Made by a program: the position numbers and the translations under genes. Below, one piece after another: positions 54,475 through 63,383 of a stretch of DNA of 64,000 bases (positions are counted from its first letter, which is position 1; every line of letters starts with the position of its first letter). Under the pieces are notes generated by a model. That model saw only the letters and a list, made by a program, of their open reading frames with translations, was not told the origin of the DNA and ran no database searches. This stretch comes from Pipra filicauda (lineage: Eukaryota > Chordata > Aves > Passeriformes > Pipridae): contig NW_024104423.1 in the NCBI RefSeq assembly GCF_003945595.2, forward strand, positions 1 through 64,000, given 5' to 3'.

Positions 54475-54600
54475 TTCAGGTGGACATTTCCACGTGCACA
54501 CAGGACATGCTGTAGCACCTTCTGACTTCAGTTGTTTTCCCTGTGCATCCCTATTTTAGCTTCATCCCTATAATGTTTTTTGTTTTAACAGTAAGCAAGT
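54475..54600 (-). other. METTL4: Possible METTL4 5' UTR exon
   Basis: A strong minus-strand donor CTGAAG|GTATGT lies with its GT at 54473-54474, and an acceptor-like cctcctgaaaag ends about 10 bases upstream of the METTL4 start codon, leaving a mini-intron of about 140 bases. The upstream boundary of this exon cannot be placed. Without transcript data this remains a proposal. Confidence 0.3.
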
Positions 54601-54719
54601 TTTATATAAGTTTTTACACTTTTATGCAGCACGCATTTACTCTAAGACAGTTCCTTCAACAAGCTGGAAAACAGCACTGTGGCACTGTGATCATGGCTAT
54701 GACTATATGACTAGGGCAA

Positions 54720-54818
54720 ATATACATACACAGCACACATACACACATATGGATATACGGATATATATGCTATATACGCACACATACATGTACACATGTA
54801 CACATACCCACACACACG
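54720..54818. repeat. Imperfect CA/TA microsatellite
   Basis: Alternating ACATAC, TATA and CACA units immediately upstream of the CpG island on the METTL4 side. Overlapping frames here are repeat artefacts. Confidence 0.9.
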
Positions 54819-55018
54819 ACAGTGACAGCGCTCGGGAGCAGTACACAGGCACAGAAGCAGCGGCGGCACCACCGCTGCTGAAGCCCGGCGCCGATGCCCG
54901 CCCGCCCCCGGAGGTACACAAGGGCAGAAAGCTCGGATTTTTCCCCAGAAGAATTCGCTACGGCTGGAAAAAAAAGCCCCGGAGCTCGCCCTGGCACGGC
55001 AGCGCCTCACACCCTCAC

Positions 55019-55062
55019 CGTGGGCGCCGCCATCTTGCTGTACGGCCATGGCCCTTCCCTTG
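55019..55062 (-). other. METTL4: Probable METTL4 non-coding first exon
   Basis: On the minus strand the sequence reads CAAGATGGCGGC, then GCCCACG followed by GTGAGG, a good donor with GT at 55018-55017. A YY1-type element at the very start of the transcript followed by a donor within a few dozen bases is a common arrangement. The start (about 55050-55062) is inferred, not seen. Confidence 0.45.
55026..55037 (-). promoter_or_regulatory. YY1-type site (CAAGATGGCGGC)
   Basis: Perfect match to the YY1 core AAGATGGCGGC on the minus strand, in the orientation typically found just downstream of the transcription start of the gene it drives, here METTL4. Confidence 0.75.
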
Positions 55063-55120
55063 GGCCCCTCCCAAGATCCTCCCCTCGCCTCCCTTCTCCC
55101 CGTGTCCCCCCGCTCCGCCG

Positions 55121-55155
55121 TGACGCAGTTCCTTGTGACGAGCCGCTGCGTGACG
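55121..55155 (+). promoter_or_regulatory. Three TGACG half-sites (ATF/CREB-like)
   Basis: TGACG occurs at 55121-55125, 55136-55140 and 55151-55155, spaced exactly 15 bases apart, two of them as gTGACGCAG. These are CRE half-sites. The regular spacing suggests cooperative binding or duplication. Confidence 0.6.
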
Positions 55156-55159
55156 CAGT

Positions 55160-55176
55160 GGGCGGGCGGATTTGAA
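55160..55176 (+). promoter_or_regulatory. NDC80: CDE/CHR-type cell-cycle element of NDC80
   Basis: TTTGAA at 55171-55176 is the canonical cell cycle genes homology region (CHR). GGGCGGG at 55160-55166 ends four bases before it, the usual spacing for a CDE. This tandem binds DREAM or MuvB with B-MYB/FOXM1 and gives repression in G0/G1 and peak expression in G2/M, as expected for a kinetochore gene. A second TTTGA follows at 55177. Confidence 0.7.
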
Positions 55177-55177
55177 T

Positions 55178-55212
55178 TTGAGCGGAGGAGGAGGAAGGCG
55201 GCGGTGCTGGAG
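55178..55212 (+). other. NDC80: NDC80 non-coding exon 1 (3' boundary)
   Basis: A donor GGAG|GTAACG ends the exon at 55212. The start is set roughly just after the CHR element, as CHR-type genes start close downstream, so the exon may be a few bases longer or shorter. The first coding exon begins at 56900. Confidence 0.5.
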
Positions 55213-55263
55213 GTAACGGCTGGGACGGGGCTCTCCGCCGTGCGGGCCTTTCCCTCTGAGAGG

Positions 55264-55278
55264 GGGCGGGAGGGAGGG
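55264..55278 (+). promoter_or_regulatory. G-quadruplex motif with one-base loops
   Basis: GGG-C-GGG-A-GGG-A-GGG with four G-triplets separated by single bases. It lies on the non-template strand of NDC80, about 50 bases past exon 1. Loops of one base make very stable quadruplexes in vitro. Confidence 0.6.
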
Positions 55279-55517
55279 CGGCAGCAACAACAACGCCGCC
55301 GCCGCCGCCCTCACCGTTGCCGCCCCGGGGCCGGTGTCCGTGAGGTGGTGGCGAGTACCGCGCTGGCTGCCCTGGTTGCCTTCGGTACGGTTTAGACGCG
55401 CTGTCAGGGCGAGCGGGGGAGCTGCGCCCAGCTCTGCCGCGCTCCCTTCCCTTTTATTCCCCGCTGGCGTGTTGGCTGCAGCAAATTCTTCTCTTAAATC
55501 TCTGCTCGAACTCTGCT

Positions 55518-56118
55518 CTTCTGGCATCCTGGGTTGTATTAGGAATAGTGTGGCCAGCAGGACTAGAGAAGTGGTTGTTCCTCTGTACTCGGCACTGGTG
55601 AGGCCGCACCTTGAGTGCCGTGTCCAGTTCTGGGCCCGTCAATTCAGGAAGGACATTGAGGTACCGGAGCGAGTCCAGAGAAAGGCAATGAAGCTGGTGA
55701 AGGGTCTGGAGCACAGTTCTGATGAGGAGCGGCTGAGGAAGGTGGGGTTGTTTAGCCTGGAGAAAAGGCGGCTTGCGGGGGGACCTTATCGTTCTCTACA
55801 ACTGCCTGAAAGGAGATTATAGGCAGGTGGGGTCGGGCTCTTCTCCCAGGCAACCAGCAACAGGAGGAGAGGGCACGGCCTCAAGCTGTGCTGAGGGAGG
55901 TTTAGGTTGGACACCAGGAGGAATTTCTTCACAGAAAGGGTGACTAGACACTGGAAGGGGTTGTCCAGAGAGGTGGTGAAGTCACCATCCCTAGAGGTGT
56001 TCAAGAAAAGACTGGACGTGGCGCTTAGTGCTGCAGTCTAGTTGACAGGATGGCCTAGTTGATAGGCTGGACTTGATGATCTCAAAGGTCTTTTCCAACC
56101 TCATTGAGTCTGTGATTT
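55518..56118 (+). mobile_element. CR1 3' fragment in NDC80 intron 1
   Basis: Starts at about ggcatcctgggttgtattag, which matches the region coding for [13 protein letters not shown] in the young copy. It continues through [20 protein letters not shown], then FRKDIEV, and the tail ttggacttgatgatctcaaa with ggtcttttccaacctcattg at about 56067-56106. The frame is broken after about 55820. It belongs to an older subfamily than the two young copies. Confidence 0.9.
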
Positions 56119-56899
56119 GGGAAACTAGTCACTTGGTGTATTTATGAAAACAATCTGTCTGCGGTTAGGTCGCTGTTAAAGTGATTGAATAATGCAGCTT
56201 CTTCCCCAGAGACAGTGAAGTCGTGGATACACTATCGTATGAGCTGGGCCTGAACTAAACCTCTACCATGGTTTGTGAGCACTAGAACTAGAAGCGAAAT
56301 GAAACACAGTTTATACTGATAATGTGTTTTGGTAATGTTTGTAGTGGAGGTTTTTTTGATTAGTTATAATTCGGTCACTTAAGGCTGTCCCACAAATAAA
56401 ATAGATCCTCTCTAGAGGGTGAAAGTTGTTGGGTTTTTTCCAGAGTTAATTCTATTTACTACAGATTCCCACTTAATGTCACCTTGGGGACAGTGGTATT
56501 AATATTCCAGTTTGATTTATATTTTGTGTGTGTAGTCTGAAGAGAGCCATAATATTATTTCAGAATAGGTTTTCCAGTTATTATGCTATGATACTGCAAG
56601 ATCTTTTGCAAAATTAATAAGCAGGCTCAGAATTAGCAGTTCAGGAGTAGATGAAGTGCTGAAGAGCTGGAAACAGTAGTCATGGTAGTGTAGCTGACTG
56701 AACTGAAAAATTTCTCAAGCCTTTTTGCTTGTGGAACTTGTAGGTTAGAAATGCCCAGATGTAAAGGCAAAATAGTAGGTTCGGAACAAGCACTGACACT
56801 TTCATCAATAAAATAATTGATTTAAATGACTGTGGCTGCTCCTGTGTGTTTCTGGAGTCTAACATAATCACTTTTTTCTTTTTTTCTTTTTTTTTAAAG

Positions 56900-57165
56900 A
56901 GAATCCAGTATTTCTAGAAACTTCGCCACACTGTTTGATCCAATGTACAGTTCTACTTGCTTATTCTGATCCTTAAGAAAATCATTGTGGAGTTCAAAAA
57001 GACAAATACTCTTAGATCCCGGATTTTCTGATACTGAGGGATTGTGATTTACAGTTCAGTCACAATGAGACGAAGCTCAAAGATCACTAGAAGCAGCGGT
57101 CGGCAATCTATGATGGCACTGAGAGTGCAGGACAACAACAAGATGGGTCTTCAAACACCTCAGAT
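56900..57165 (+). CDS. NDC80: NDC80 exon 2, 5' UTR plus residues 1-34
   Basis: Acceptor tttttttaaag, donor AT|GTAAGT. The coding part starts at 57065. Before it lies a nine-codon upstream frame including its stop, at 56943-56969. It encodes [16 protein letters not shown] and LQTPQ. The serines at 4, 5, 11 and 15 and threonine 8 are in basic context, as in Aurora B target sites. Confidence 0.9.
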
Positions 57166-60100
57166 GTAAGTGTTGCTGATCATCTTGCCAAGAATAGCTA
57201 CATAAAACTAATTCTGAAGAGATTTAGTATAGTGTATTTGAGTGTGTGAGTGGTAACTGGGGCAAAAATTGGAAACAGTGAGAAGAAAGCTCCTTGCAGC
57301 CAAGAATGTTTGCACAAGTGCTCCAGTCCTGCAAAAAGACTTCCTTTAATCTTTTTGTGTACCTGTGACACATTTCAAATGGTAACACATTTTCTAACAT
57401 ACTTGTTAGGTGGTGGCTTGGTGCCTCTGTATAGAAAATGTGTACTTACAAATCTTCTTGCAGAATTAGTTTTAATAATGGACAAATAATGCATTAAAAT
57501 TGGTTGACTTTTCTAAGATGCTGTGCGATGAAGGTGCTTAGGCTTATACGAGTGTGTTTATAGTTCTTGCATGAGCAAAAGGTGAAATGGTAGAAATAGT
57601 CACTTAAATCCTTCTCACTATTCCTCAGGGTGGACAAAGGTACCTTTGGGAAGCTGAGCATGAGCAAACCTACACCTGCAACTTCAGAAAGAAAAATCAG
57701 CATTTTTGGGAAGAGGTATTGATAACTTTCGTTCTCTGCTCTGTAAATTAAAACAATAATGCTCCCACATAATTTTGTCATTTTTTTCTCTTGATAGATT
57801 TTTCACTATAGGGAATAATTATCTGAGGCCAGGAGACGTTCAGGTCTGCCTCACTCCACTCTTTGGTCACTAAGCAATAATGCTGTGGAGTAAGAATCGC
57901 TTTGGGAGCTGTTTTTTCTCTTGGGAATGATATGCATGACAGACCTTCTGAGCACCTCAATACACTTTCCTGTTCAAGGAAGAATGACATTTCCAGTACA
58001 CTCTGCCTTGGTTTCTTCTCTCTAAGATACAAACCTTCTAAAATTCTATAATCTTCTGCTTAGTTCACAATTTTCTGTGTTTGAATGTCTTGCAGGTGTC
58101 TTCTTTTGTAAGACCCCACTGTTGCAGGGGTCTATTCCTTTTAAATATTTCTTTAAATATTTTAATCTTTATTTTCAGCCACCTACATCATTTTATCTTC
58201 ATCTTTGGAGTATTTTTTGCTCCAAAAAACTTATTTCTTTCAATAAAATGAAGAAAATATTTATCTAGGATTCAGTAATCCCTTTGTTGTGCATGTGCAT
58301 TGTGGTTTCCAAGTTGATGATGTTTTTCCAATCATCTGAAATACAGAGAACTTCAGGTATCACTTTGCATAAAAAATTCAAAGGAAACATAAAAATAGCA
58401 ATTTTAGTGACTTAAACATTAAGAGAGTTTCTCTTTTATATTTATTGTCCTGTATTTACTGTTTGTCCTTAGAACTAGTGTGACTGGAGGGTCACGCAAC
58501 AGTCAGTACGGTGTGTTCGGTACAGAAAAGATAAAGGATCCCAGGCCACTCCAAGAAAAGGCATTCATCCAACAATGTATCAAGCAGCTTTGTGAGGTAA
58601 CATATTAACTTATTCTGAATGTTTAGTCATAGAATATGCTAATAAAAATACTTACTTCCTTGGTTTCAACTTCAGGTTCTATTTAGTGACTAATATGCCA
58701 TGTTTCTTTTTTGTAGTTTCTGGTTGAGAATGGTTATGCCCATAATGTTTCCATGAAATCGCTACAGTCTCCATCAGTTAAGGACTTTTTAAAAATCTTC
58801 ACTTTTATCTATGGGTTTCTCTGCCCTTCTTATGAACTGCCTGACTCAAAATTTGAAGAGGAAATTCCCAAAATTTTTAAGGAACTTGGGTAAGATGATT
58901 ATTTGTTAGTCTGTTGTGCTAAATAGATAAGATTCTGCTTCTTTATTCAGATGAGACTCTGAAAGTACAATATTGTGATTATTGTGCTTCACTTTAGCTC
59001 TAGGTTTACACTCTGATTTTCAGACTCTACTATGCATTTTATGTTTGAACTTGCAGAACTATAGGCTCTTGGAAGCTTGCTTTGTAATGTAAAATTTAAT
59101 TGATTATCTTTATTTGTATAAAGCTTTGAAAGACAAACAGACCTTTCTTTTACAGACCCTTCTGTATATGCTGCTAGAATCCAAGAACTAAAAATTCCAA
59201 AATGTTGGATCCAGTTAATTTAGTTTAAGATGGTTTTTTTCCTGTAATCTCTCTCATTCTGCTTTCAAAGCAGGGTGTGCAAATAACAAAAATAACTGCT
59301 GAGGTTAAAAAAACACAGAGTAGCTGAGTGGTTTACTTCTGAATTTGTTCAGTGTTTGGAATCATTAATGGCCCCCAATGCTTTCCAAGAAAGAAATTCC
59401 TCTGCCTGTTGTTAATGGGGAATTTTCAGTCTCATTGAAAACCACCAATGAAGTGTATTTTATTTCTGTAGATTTGAGTCCGTGATGGTGTCAAAGCACT
59501 GAAGGACTCCTTAGATATAAATGTAAATCTGTTTCATTCCTTTCTTAATTAAATTAATTAAAACAAAACTTAATTAATATTAATCTGTAACATTTGAAAC
59601 AGCTGATGTAGCTTGAAATCTTGAAACAGATTACATTCTGCTGCACCAAGAGTGTAATCCTGGATACAGAGACTTATTCTGAGAACTCACTGTAAGTTGT
59701 CTTTTTTGAGTTCAAGGAGCATCTGGATGACACTCTTAATGATATGGTTTAGTTTTAGGCAGTCCTATGAGGAGCAGGGAGTTGGACTTGGTGATCATTA
59801 TGGGTACCTTTCAAATCAAGATATTGTATGAATCATAAAGTGAGAAACCCATGATAATTGAATGAAATAGAAGTCAACTTATTTCCTTTGACGTACAGCA
59901 TAAACTACAATTGAGTTTGTTCTTCCTTCTGCGCCTTCATGTACATATAAAAATGTGCTGCTTTGTTTGCAAAATGTGCTGGTTTGTTTTCATCACTGTT
60001 TGCCACTGCTATTAAAAATGTATTTCCTTTGGCCTTGTAGGTACCCCTTTCCTCTGTCAAAAAGCTCCCTGTACACAGTGGGAGCACCACACACCTGGCC

Positions 60101-63100
60101 TCAGATAGTGACAGCTTTGGTTTGGTTAATTGATTGTGTCAAGGTAACATTTGTCTTTCTTAAGCCAAATATTTCCACTTTTCGGCTTGAAATGTTAATT
60201 TTAGTACAAATCTCATAAATATTTTTTACAAATCTCCTTGTTTGATATTTATGAAAAGAAAACGATAGGCATTCTTACCTGTCATCTGGGAGCTAACCCT
60301 TAGCCTTACTTTTTAGTAACTTTTAAACTGAGCTTTTCATGTTATATTTCTTTAAATGTATGTACTAGACAAATTCATGTATAAAAAAGGGAGGGAAATG
60401 CTGGCTTATATACATACATAAAATGTGAGAAGTTAATGGGTATCATCTCTGAAGATTCATATTACCTTCAGTGCATATCTTTTGACATCTGCTATTCTCT
60501 CCTAAATTTGAAGTCTAATTTTGAATTTTCAATTGTAATTATTCAAATGTCATATGATTGTTATACAGAGTGGAGAGTATTGTGCTTGGGCGAGGGGGTT
60601 GTTTAGTTTTGGGGGGTTTTGGTGTTGTTGGTTTTTTTTAATAGTGGTAACTCTTCTTGCTGTGACAGAAGTTCACCACTGCTGAATTGGGCACACACGA
60701 AAATCATAGAATCATAGAATCGATTGGGTTGGAAAAGACCTCCGAGATCATCGAGTCCAACCCTTGGTCCAAATCCAGTCCATTTACTAGATCATGGCAC
60801 TCAGTGCCACATCCAATCTGCGTTTAAAAATCTCCAGGGATGGTGAATCCACCACCTCTCTGGGAGCCCATTCCAATGCCTGATTACTCTCTCTGTAAAG
60901 AATTTTCTCCTGATATCCAACTTAAATTTCCCCTGGCGGAGCTTAAGCCCGTGCCCCCTTGTCCGATTGCTGAGTGCCTGAGAGAAGAGACCAACCCCCA
61001 CCTGGCTGGAACTTCCCTTCAGGTAGTTATAGACGGTAGATGAGGTCACCTCTGAGCCTCTTCTCCAGGCTAAACAACCCCAGCTCCCTCAGCCTCTCCC
61101 CATAGGACTGAGCTCCAGTCCCTTCACCAGCCTTGTTGCTCTTCTCTGGACCCCGCCAGCACCTCAATATCCTTCCTGAACTGAGGGGCCCAGAACTGAA
61201 CACAATACTCAAGGTGTGGCCTCACCAACGCAGAGTACAGGGGAAGGATCACTTCCCTGCTCCTGCTGGCCACGCTATTTTTGATACAGGACAAGATCCC
61301 ATTGGCCTTCTTGGCCACCTGGGCACACTGTTGGCTCATGTTGAGCTTCCTGTCAATTAGTACCCCCAGGTCCCTTTCTGCCTGGCTGCTTTCCAGCCAC
61401 TCTGTGCCCAGCCTGTAGCGCTGCAGGGGGTTGTTGTGGCCAAAGTGCAGGACCCGGCACTTGGCTTTATTGAACTTCATCCCATTGGAATCAGCCCATC
61501 TCTCAAGTCTATCCAGATCCCTCTGCAGAGCCCTCCTGCCTTCCAGCAGGTCGACACTCCCTCCCAGTTTGGTGTCATCAGCAAATTTGCTGATGATGGA
61601 CTCAATCCCCTCATCTAAATCATCAATAAAGATATTAAACAGGACTGGACCCAACACAGACCCCTGGGGAACACCACTGGTGACCGGCTGCCAGCTGGAT
61701 GCAGCTCCATTCACCAGCACTCTCTGGGCCCGACCCTCCAGCCAGCTCCTAATCCAGGAGAGGGTACACTTGTCCAAGCCATGGGCTACCAGCTTTTCCA
61801 GGAGTATATTATGGGAGACAGTGTCAAAGGCCTTGCTGAAGTCTAGATAGACCACATCCACAGCCTTCCCCTCATCCACCAGGTGGGTCACCTGATCGTA
61901 AAAAGAGATCAGGTTGGTCAGACAGGACCTGCCCCTCCTAAACCCGTGCTGGCTGGGTCTAATCCCTTGTCCATCCTGAAGGTGCTGTGTGATTGCACTC
62001 AGGATGATCTGCTCCATAACCCTGCCAGGCACCGAGGTCAGGCTGACAGGCCTGTAGTTGCCAGGGTCCTGCTTGCAGCCTTTTTTGTGGATTGGGGTGA
62101 CATTCGCCAACCTCCAATCATCTGGGACCTTCCCAGAGAGCCAGGACTGTTGGAAGATGATGGAGAGCGGTTTGGCAAGCTCTTCTGCCAGCTCCCTCAT
62201 CACCCTGGGATGGATCCCGTCTGGTCCCATAGACTTGTTAGGATCCAGCTGGCTCAGTAAGTTGCTAACTACATCCTCCTGGAATACAGGAGGGCTATTC
62301 AGCTCTCTGTCTCTGTCTATCTGCTCTAGAGGCCAGTTGTTCTGAGGGCCACCTGTCTTACTGCTAAAAACTGAGGCAAAGTAGGTGTTAAGTACCTCAG
62401 CCTTCTCCTTATCTTTGTTAACTATATTTCCCTCCAAGTCCAACAGAGAACTGAGGTTTTCCTTGCCCCTTCTTTTGCTATTAATGTATTTATAAAAGGA
62501 CTTTTTGTTATCCCTAACTGAATTAGCCAAATTAACTTCAAATTCCACTTTTCTTTCCCTAATTTTTTTCCTGCATGACCTAGCTCTCTTCGTAAATTCT
62601 TCATAAGTAGCCAGCCCTTTTTTCCACAGTCTGTAAACTTTCTTTTTATCCCTGATTTCTTTCAGAACCTCCCTATTTAACCAAGCCGGCCGTCTTCCCC
62701 TCCGGCTGGCCTTTCGGCACACTGGAATAGCCTGTTCCTGTGCGCTCAAAATTGCCTGTTTGAAGCATGTCCATCCCTCCTGGACCCCCTTGCCTTTAAG
62801 GGTTGTTTCCCAGGGTATGCCCTGAATTAGTTTTTTGAATAGGCCAAAATCTGCCCTCCGGAAGTCCAGAGTAGAAGTTTTAATGATGGCTCTCCTTACA
62901 TCCCTAAGGATTGAAAATTCTATTATTTCGTGGTCACTATGCCCTAGGCGGCCTCCAACCACTACATCATCCACCAGCCCCTCTCTGTTTGTAAACAGTA
63001 GGTCTAGTGGGGCCTTACCCCTGGTAGGCTCATTTACCAGTTGATGAAGGAAAATCCCATCCTTTATGGTGAAAAGACACATTTGGCTTAGCAAGACAAC

Positions 63101-63383
63101 TTGGCAGTGTTGAATGTCCAGTTCCTGCCTCTTCACCTGTGCGTTTAGTCAACTAAACACAGGCTCATTACAACCTGCTTTGCTGAAATCCTAATCCAGT
63201 GTTACTCTGCTTCTTATAATGGACATGAAATGAACATGAAAACTAATGGATATCTCCACACTTGCTCTTTGTATGTGCACCTGTGCCTTTCAGTTGTACA
63301 CTGCCATGAGGGAAAATGCACCATCATTTGAGGAGGGACAGAGCTGGGGAGGAGAGACGGATGATGGAATTGTACATAATAAG
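57065..63383 (+). CDS. NDC80: NDC80 (HEC1), outer kinetochore microtubule-binding subunit, 5' part, residues 1-226
   Basis: Six coding exons, joined in frame with GT-AG junctions: 57065-57165, 57629-57715, 58473-58596, 58717-58889, 60041-60143 and 63294-63383. These 678 bases encode residues 1-226; the frame continues into exons outside the window. The human protein has 642 residues, so the coiled coil and tetramerisation end are missing only because of the window. The first 80 residues are a basic tail with Aurora B-type sites, followed by a calponin-homology domain (about 81-196) that contacts the microtubule lattice. The signature [20 protein letters not shown] and [12 protein letters not shown] are all present. 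Start ATG 57065 has A at -3 and gives MRRSS like the human N-terminus. Transcription starts in the CpG island shared with METTL4. Confidence 0.95.
57166..57628 (+). other. NDC80: NDC80 intron 2
   Basis: 463-base GT-AG intron, no gene or repeat seen. Confidence 0.9.
57629..57715 (+). CDS. NDC80: NDC80 exon 3 (residues 34-63)
   Basis: 87 bases, acceptor ttcctcag, donor GTATTG. It encodes [10 protein letters not shown] and [10 protein letters not shown]. The KLS and RKIS contexts match human Ser44 and Ser55, known Aurora sites. Confidence 0.93.
57716..58472 (+). other. NDC80: NDC80 intron 3
   Basis: 757-base GT-AG intron, no gene or repeat seen. Confidence 0.9.
58473..58596 (+). CDS. NDC80: NDC80 exon 4 (residues 63-104)
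   Basis: 124 bases, acceptor tccttag, donor GTAACA. It encodes [10 protein letters not shown] and then EKIKDPRPL and [13 protein letters not shown], where the calponin-homology domain begins. Confidence 0.95.
58717..58889 (+). CDS. NDC80: NDC80 exon 5 (residues 105-162)
   Basis: 173 bases, acceptor ttttgtag, donor GTAAGA. The central part of the calponin-homology domain, with [20 protein letters not shown] and [16 protein letters not shown]. Confidence 0.96.
58890..60040 (+). other. NDC80: NDC80 intron 5
   Basis: 1.15 kb intron with a CR1 tail remnant at about 59709-59836. Confidence 0.9.
59709..59836 (+). mobile_element. CR1 3' tail remnant in NDC80 intron 5
   Basis: The phrase agttcaaggagcatctggat, followed by a gagttggacttggtgatcat word and a degraded tail ending ttgtatgaatcat, matches the 3' end of the same old CR1 type as at 6205-6495. 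Confidence 0.75.
60041..60143 (+). CDS. NDC80: NDC80 exon 6 (residues 162-196)
   Basis: 103 bases, acceptor ccttgtag, donor GTAACA. It encodes [20 protein letters not shown] and then [13 protein letters not shown], the end of the calponin-homology domain. Confidence 0.96.
60707..63056 (-). mobile_element. CR1 LINE, young 5'-truncated copy, antisense in NDC80 intron 6
   Basis: Read on the minus strand this is the same CR1 subfamily as at 1-2957, from inside the endonuclease domain (homology begins at the word ttttccttcatcaactgg near 63056) to the 3' octamer tail at 60707-60723. The 5' truncation is typical for target-primed reverse transcription. The 3' tail carries two to three copies of ATTCTATG-like units. 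No clear target-site duplication is visible. Confidence 0.95.
60801..63054 (-). pseudogene. CR1 ORF2 remnant (late endonuclease plus reverse transcriptase)
   Basis: A long open frame on the minus strand reaches from 63136 (the first residues come from flanking intron) down to 61124, with the full reverse transcriptase core: [29 protein letters not shown] and FADD. It reads AAG where the other copy has the TAG stop. Around 61150-61160 a one-base net loss shifts the frame, and further small indels follow near 61110, 61065, 61035 and 60865, so the C-terminal part is broken. No complete endonuclease is present, so it cannot be autonomous. Confidence 0.9.
63294..63383 (+). CDS. NDC80: NDC80 exon 7 (residues 197-226)
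   Basis: 90 bases, acceptor cctttcag, donor GTATAG, in phase. It encodes [20 protein letters not shown] and then DDGIVHNK, which matches the human segment after the calponin-homology domain (QPWGEETEDGIMHNK). It sits about 240 bases downstream of the antisense CR1. Confidence 0.95.

Larger units (their letters stand above)
54820..55480. promoter_or_regulatory. CpG island, bidirectional METTL4/NDC80 promoter
   Basis: A sharp change to GC-rich, CpG-dense DNA between a CA/TA microsatellite on the left and a CR1 copy on the right, in contrast to the AT-rich rest of the window. The first exons of METTL4 (leftwards) and NDC80 (rightwards) both fall inside it, only about 100-150 bases apart. No TATA box is seen for either gene, as usual for CpG promoters. 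Confidence 0.85.
55213..56899 (+). other. NDC80: NDC80 intron 1
   Basis: 1.7 kb intron in the 5' UTR, with GTAACG donor and a pyrimidine-rich acceptor ending tttaaag. It contains the rest of the CpG island, a G-quadruplex motif, a GCC repeat (55295-55309) and a CR1 fragment in sense orientation. Confidence 0.75.
60144..63293 (+). other. NDC80: NDC80 intron 6
   Basis: 3.15 kb intron, three quarters of which is one antisense CR1. Without it the intron would be about 0.8 kb. Confidence 0.9.

Noticed and set aside
54703..55527. Frames of 75-170 codons in the CpG island on both strands
   Set aside because: GC-rich, low-stop sequence in the promoter; Pro/Arg/Ala-rich composition and no family resemblance. 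They overlap the inferred non-coding first exons.
55334..55822. 162-codon frame reading from the CpG island into CR1 sequence
   Set aside because: A chance fusion: the first part is promoter DNA and the second part is the CR1 C-terminal fragment in NDC80 intron 1.
61133..63044. Plus-strand open frames of up to 139 codons inside the antisense CR1
   Set aside because: Same shadows of ORF2, not host genes.
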